Assembly: GCA_036005065.1 (NCBI GenBank)
Contig: DASYQW010000193.1
Coordinates: 1-44,759 of the forward strand
Direction: 5' to 3'
DNA: 44,759 nt
DNA from: Candidatus Methylomirabilota bacterium
GTDB taxonomy: Bacteria > Methylomirabilota > Methylomirabilia > Rokubacteriales > DASRDR01
Shown here: positions 41,808-44,759 of the stretch, piece by piece
How positions within the stretch are numbered: the stretch's first letter is position 1
Layout: each line of letters begins with the position of its first letter
Translations under genes and position numbers: made by a program
The notes under the pieces: generated by a model
Databases searched by the model: none
The model's input: the letters and a program-made list of their open reading frames with translations, nothing else
Told to the model about the DNA's origin: nothing

Positions 41808-42608
41808 TCACGCGGGTCCTCCCGTGAGCTCACGCACCTTGGCGGCCGGGTCGCCGCTCCGCGACAGCGCCTCGCCCACCAGGATCGCGTGGGCCCCGGC
41901 GGCGGCGACCCGGGCCACGTCGGCCGGCGTCGCGATCCCGCTCTCCGAGACGAGCCGCACGCCAGCCGGCGCCCGCGGCGCCAGCCGCTCCGTCGTCGCG
42001 AGGTCGGTCCGGAAGGTCTCGAGGTCGCGGTTGTTGATGCCGATCAGGCCCGCGCCCAGCTCCGCCGCCGCGTCGAGCTCGGCCTCGTCGTGCACCTCGA
42101 CGAGGATGGAGAGCCCGAGCCCCTTGGCCGTCTGGTAGAGATCGACGAGCCGGGCCGGCTCGAGGATCGCCACGATGAGGAGGACCGCGTCGGCGCCGTG
42201 GGCGCGGGCTTCCCAGAGCTGGTAGTCGTCCACGACGAAGTCCTTCTCGAGGAGCGGGCAGTCCACGAGGGCGCGGACGGCGTCGAGGTCGGCGAGGCTG
42301 CCCTGGAAGTGCGGATCGGTCAGGACCGACAGCGCGGCCGCGCCGGCGGCGACATAGGCGGGGGCGAGCGGGACCGGGTCGAAGTCGCGGGCCAGCAGCC
42401 CCGCGACAGGCGAGGCGCGCTTGAGCTCGGCCAGCAGCCGGACCCGGCCGGGCGGGCGCGGCGTCAGCGCGGCCGCCACGTCGCGCGCGGGCGCCAGGCT
42501 CGCGGCGCGGGCTTCGAGGACGGGGCGCGGTGCCCCGGCCTGGCGGGCGGCGACGGCCACGCGCTTGGCGGCGACGATCTTGGCGAGGATCCCGGCTGGA
42601 GACGCCAT
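41808..42608 (-). CDS. trpC: Indole-3-glycerol phosphate synthase
   Basis: The 266-residue TIM-barrel shows LLAELKRASPVAG (catalytic lysine), ALSVLTDPHFQGS, LLEKDFVVDDYQL, GLIGINNRDLETF and VSESGIATPADV. It makes indole-3-glycerol phosphate from CdRP. In the usual motif the serine after KRASP is conserved (SPSxG); here it is valine. trpE, trpG and trpD are absent from this locus. A TAGGCT hexamer (42617-42622, minus strand) about 8 bases upstream of the ATG is a weak promoter candidate. Confidence 0.95.
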   Translation of the reverse strand: MASPAGILAKIVAAKRVAVAARQAGAPRPVLEARAASLAPARDVAAALTPRPPGRVRLLAELKRASPVAGLLARDFDPVPLAPAYVAAGAAALSVLTDPHFQGSLADLDAVRALVDCPLLEKDFVVDDYQLWEARAHGADAVLLIVAILEPARLVDLYQTAKGLGLSILVEVHDEAELDAAAELGAGLIGINNRDLETFRTDLATTERLAPRAPAGVRLVSESGIATPADVARVAAAGAHAILVGEALSRSGDPAAKVRELTGGPA

Positions 42609-42654
42609 GGACGATTAGCCTAACACCGGCCTCGACGGCGGAGAATCGCCCTGG

Positions 42655-43884
42655 TCAGTAGTCGGCCCGGGAACCGCCCCGCCCCGGGGCGTCGAGCGTG
42701 ACGTGATGGAGCTCCTCGAGCACATGCTCGCGGAGTGTGCGGGGCGGAGGGAGGTCCCGGACGAGGCGTCCCTCGCGGATCAGGGGCTTCAGGAGCGCCT
42801 CGTACTGGCCACCGCAGCGGCAGTGCGTGCGCGGCTGGTGGGCGGGGACGACGATCGTTTCCCGGCAGGCCCGGCAGCGATAGACGAGCTTCGAGCCGGA
42901 TCGCTTCCCACGCTTGGCCATCGGCTGACCGTCGATCTCCATGATGTCGAGCGCGAAGTTGAGCACAGGGGCGCTGGCGATCGCCGTGCCGACCCCGTAG
43001 GCGTCGACCAGCGGGTTGAGCCGCGGGATCTGGTACTCGTCGATCCCGCCCGAGGCGATCAGCTTCACGTGGCTGAACCCCCGGTAGTCGAGCTCCCAGC
43101 GGACCTCCTCCAGGATGCGGAAGAAGTCGCCTCGGCGGGAGGAGGGCGTGTCGAGCCGCACCGCGTAGAGATCACGGCCCAGCGCCTCGGCGACCCGGAT
43201 CGCCTCGAACTTCTCGTCCTGGAGCGTGTCGATCAGCGCGACGCGCCGCACCTTCGGATCGATGACCTCATGGAAGGCCCGTAACGCCTCGACGGTATCG
43301 CCGATCATGAGCACGAGGGCGTGGGGAATCGTCCCCATGGGATCGGCATCGATCAGCTCGGCGGCCTTGGTCACGGCGACCCCGTCGCAGCCGCCCACGA
43401 AGGCGTTGCGCTCGATCATCGGGGCGATCGCCGGGTGCATGCGGCGCGCGCCGAAGCTGATGACCTGTCGCTCTCCGGCGGCCTTCTTGCAGCGGCCGGC
43501 CTTGGTCGCGATCCCCGAGGCCTGACAGAGCAGGCCGAGCAGGGCGGTCTCGTACTCCGCCCAGTCCAGGTACACTCCTTCGATGGTGAGGACCGGCTGG
43601 TACGGCTCGAAGACGGTCCCCTCGTCCATCGCCGTCGCCGTCACGGGCAGACCCTCGAGGAGGTGGGCGGCCTCCTCGAGGCCGGCGAGGATGCCCCAGC
43701 TCCAGTCCGACGGCAGGCTCTTGAGGCGCACCTCGGCCTTGGCCCGCGTCCGGATCCCGCGGGCCCGGAGGATCTGGACGGTCCGGTTGAAGTAGACGTC
43801 CGCCACGCGCCCCGCCTTGATGTCCTCCGGCGTGGCCAGGTGGAACAGGGGCTTCGGCGGGTCGGAGCGAGACCCTGGCGTCAC
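42655..43884 (-). CDS. Nicotinate phosphoribosyltransferase-like protein with C-terminal zinc ribbon
   Basis: The GTG start at 43884 overlaps the stop of a 42-residue ORF (GTGA), giving 409 residues. FSFGARRMHPA-type blocks (143-151), GGCDGVAVTKAAEL, GTIPHALVLMIGD, LIDTLQDE, VRLDTPSSRRGDF and IASGGIDEYQI are typical of the nicotinate phosphoribosyltransferase fold of NAD salvage. Near the end C337, C340, C355 and C357 (YRCRAC, HCRCGG) form a zinc ribbon like that of archaeal-type family members. It makes nicotinate mononucleotide from nicotinate and PRPP. The final step or exact substrate could differ, as the family also contains nicotinamide-specific enzymes. Confidence 0.88.
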   Translation of the reverse strand: MTPGSRSDPPKPLFHLATPEDIKAGRVADVYFNRTVQILRARGIRTRAKAEVRLKSLPSDWSWGILAGLEEAAHLLEGLPVTATAMDEGTVFEPYQPVLTIEGVYLDWAEYETALLGLLCQASGIATKAGRCKKAAGERQVISFGARRMHPAIAPMIERNAFVGGCDGVAVTKAAELIDADPMGTIPHALVLMIGDTVEALRAFHEVIDPKVRRVALIDTLQDEKFEAIRVAEALGRDLYAVRLDTPSSRRGDFFRILEEVRWELDYRGFSHVKLIASGGIDEYQIPRLNPLVDAYGVGTAIASAPVLNFALDIMEIDGQPMAKRGKRSGSKLVYRCRACRETIVVPAHQPRTHCRCGGQYEALLKPLIREGRLVRDLPPPRTLREHVLEELHHVTLDAPGRGGSRADY

Positions 43885-44009
43885 GGGGTGCTCTTCGGCA
43901 GCGTGATGATCAGCGACCAGTCGCCCTCGCTCCCCTCCGTCCCGAAGGACGTGGCCGGGGGGCTCGAGGGATCGAAGGCCGCGAAAAGGCTCACGGAAAT
44001 TCTCGTCAT
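43881..44009 (-). CDS. Small hypothetical ORF upstream of the phosphoribosyltransferase
   Basis: This is a 42-residue frame starting MTRISVSLFAAFDPSSPP. Its third codon positions are mostly G or C, like the surrounding genes, and its stop overlaps the next start by GTGA. That coupling is the main reason to include it. A TAAGAT hexamer about 22 bases upstream (44032-44037, minus strand) could be the -10 box. No similarity is recognised. It may be a leader peptide or merely open by chance. Confidence 0.4.
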   Translation of the reverse strand: MTRISVSLFAAFDPSSPPATSFGTEGSEGDWSLIITLPKSTP

Positions 44010-44184
44010 GGCCGGGCGTGAAGGCAAGGCGATCTTATCAGAAGATCCCGGCCCCGGCAACCTTCGCGGGCCTCCGCGGCCCCGGCCGAAGCGGCGGGCC
44101 GCGGCCACACCGGCTGGCCGATGCGGTACGATGAAAGCGAGCGGCCGAGGCGGACGCCGTCGCCCAGGGCGTGTCGGAGGTCGT
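44010..44184. promoter_or_regulatory. Divergent intergenic region with candidate -10 boxes
   Basis: This 175-bp gap separates the minus-strand phosphoribosyltransferase unit from a plus-strand small gene. The minus strand shows TAAGAT (44032-44037). The plus strand shows TACGAT (44127-44132), about 50 bases before the ATG at 44185. No good -35 boxes and no stable hairpin with a T-run are seen. Confidence 0.35.
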
Positions 44185-44391
44185 ATGTGGTCGCCGAACC
44201 AGCGGGTCAAGGTGGATCTGTCACACCTCACGATCCAGGGCGTGTCCTTCAGCGAGAACGTGCGGGAAGCGCTGGGGACCGTGGTGAAGCAGACGTCGAC
44301 CGACCCGCCGACCTATCTCGTGGAGCTGCTCTTCACCTTCAAGGGCGTGAAGCGGGTCGAGGTGCCCGAGGAGCGTCTCCACACCGTCTGA
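44185..44391 (+). CDS. Small hypothetical protein, 68 residues
   Basis: The ATG at 44185 is preceded by a strong Shine-Dalgarno GGAGG (44176-44180) four bases away. The protein reads MWSPNQRVKVDLSHLTIQG... and ends VKRVEVPEERLHTV. It looks like a compact alternation of beta strands and one helix (ENVREALGTVVKQ), with no signal peptide or cysteine. I recognise no family. A type-B palindromic element follows its stop. Its ribosome site and codon use make it more credible than other short frames here. Confidence 0.6.
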   Translation: MWSPNQRVKVDLSHLTIQGVSFSENVREALGTVVKQTSTDPPTYLVELLFTFKGVKRVEVPEERLHTV

Positions 44392-44460
44392 GGGTCCCGC
44401 CGCAGTAAGCAGAGTCACCACGCGCAGCGGATTGCCCGACCGCTGACGGGTGGTGTTCCG

Positions 44461-44533
44461 TTCCGAGCGGCGGCTGTGCCGCCGCAACGATCCTGGGGGA
44501 GGCCTCGGAGGGGGCCGTTGAGGCCCCCTCCGA
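44461..44533 (+). repeat. Type-B double-hairpin intergenic repeat (copy B4)
   Basis: The small stem GCGGCGGC-TGT-GCCGCCGC (44467-44485) is followed by CAACGATCCTGGGGGAGGCC and the perfect 12-bp large stem TCGGAGGGGGCC/GGCCCCCTCCGA around GTTGA (44505-44533). It matches the copy at 35598-35724 in spacing. The large stem ends three bases from the galU stop and lies between two convergent genes, so it may terminate both. Confidence 0.75.
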
Positions 44534-44536
44534 AGA

Positions 44537-44759
<223 letters not shown>

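Overview
The window is very GC-rich (about 70% by eye) and comes from a Gram-negative-type bacterium: it encodes LptD, a complete Wzm/Wzt O-antigen exporter and many nucleotide-sugar enzymes. Gene density is high, with many 4-bp ATGA/GTGA start-stop overlaps. The order trpC-trpF-trpB-trpA-accD-folC, the giant multidomain membrane glycosyltransferase-like proteins and the abundant GC-rich intergenic palindromes recall uncultured high-GC lineages such as Candidatus Rokubacteria/Methylomirabilota. That placement is inference only, because no rRNA or tRNA gene is visible.

Layout. (1) 1-5247, plus strand: two large membrane proteins. The first is cut by the window edge. The second carries a C-terminal domain resembling the ILEI/FAM3 fold. 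(2) 5252-17822, minus strand: two tandem paralogous membrane proteins with C-terminal beta-sandwich repeats, a GT4 glycosyltransferase, a radical SAM/SPASM protein, an RmlD-like reductase, another giant GT-C-like protein with an F5/8 type C domain, and a polyprenol-phosphate-sugar synthase-like GT2. (3) 17833-29799, minus strand: the core surface-polysaccharide operon. Read in transcription order it is wzm, wzt, a helical/coiled-coil methyltransferase, four GT4 enzymes, a methyltransferase, a GT2, and two tandem DegT aminotransferases of the perosamine-synthetase type. (4) 29957-35311, minus strand: GDP-sugar reductase (Rmd-like, apparent ACG start), GDP-mannose 4,6-dehydratase (Gmd-like), a third DegT aminotransferase and lptD. 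(5) 35725-44009, minus strand: housekeeping genes (DUF72, folC, accD, trpA, trpB, trpF, trpC, nicotinate phosphoribosyltransferase and a 42-residue ORF). (6) 44185-44759: a 68-residue plus-strand hypothetical protein and the 3' end of galU on the minus strand.

How the genes fit together (inference). Gmd would make GDP-4-keto-6-deoxymannose. Rmd can reduce it to GDP-D-rhamnose, and a PerA-type DegT enzyme can aminate it to GDP-perosamine. The GT4 and GT2 enzymes would assemble a lipid-linked glycan. The methyltransferase could cap it, Wzt (with its C-terminal glycan-recognition domain) and Wzm would export it, and LptD would insert finished LPS in the outer membrane. GalU supplies UDP-glucose.

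The most unusual feature is not a gene. At least nine intergenic GC-rich double- or triple-hairpin elements of two related types lie between genes in both orientations, with compensatory stem changes between copies. They look like a structured, dispersed repeat family.
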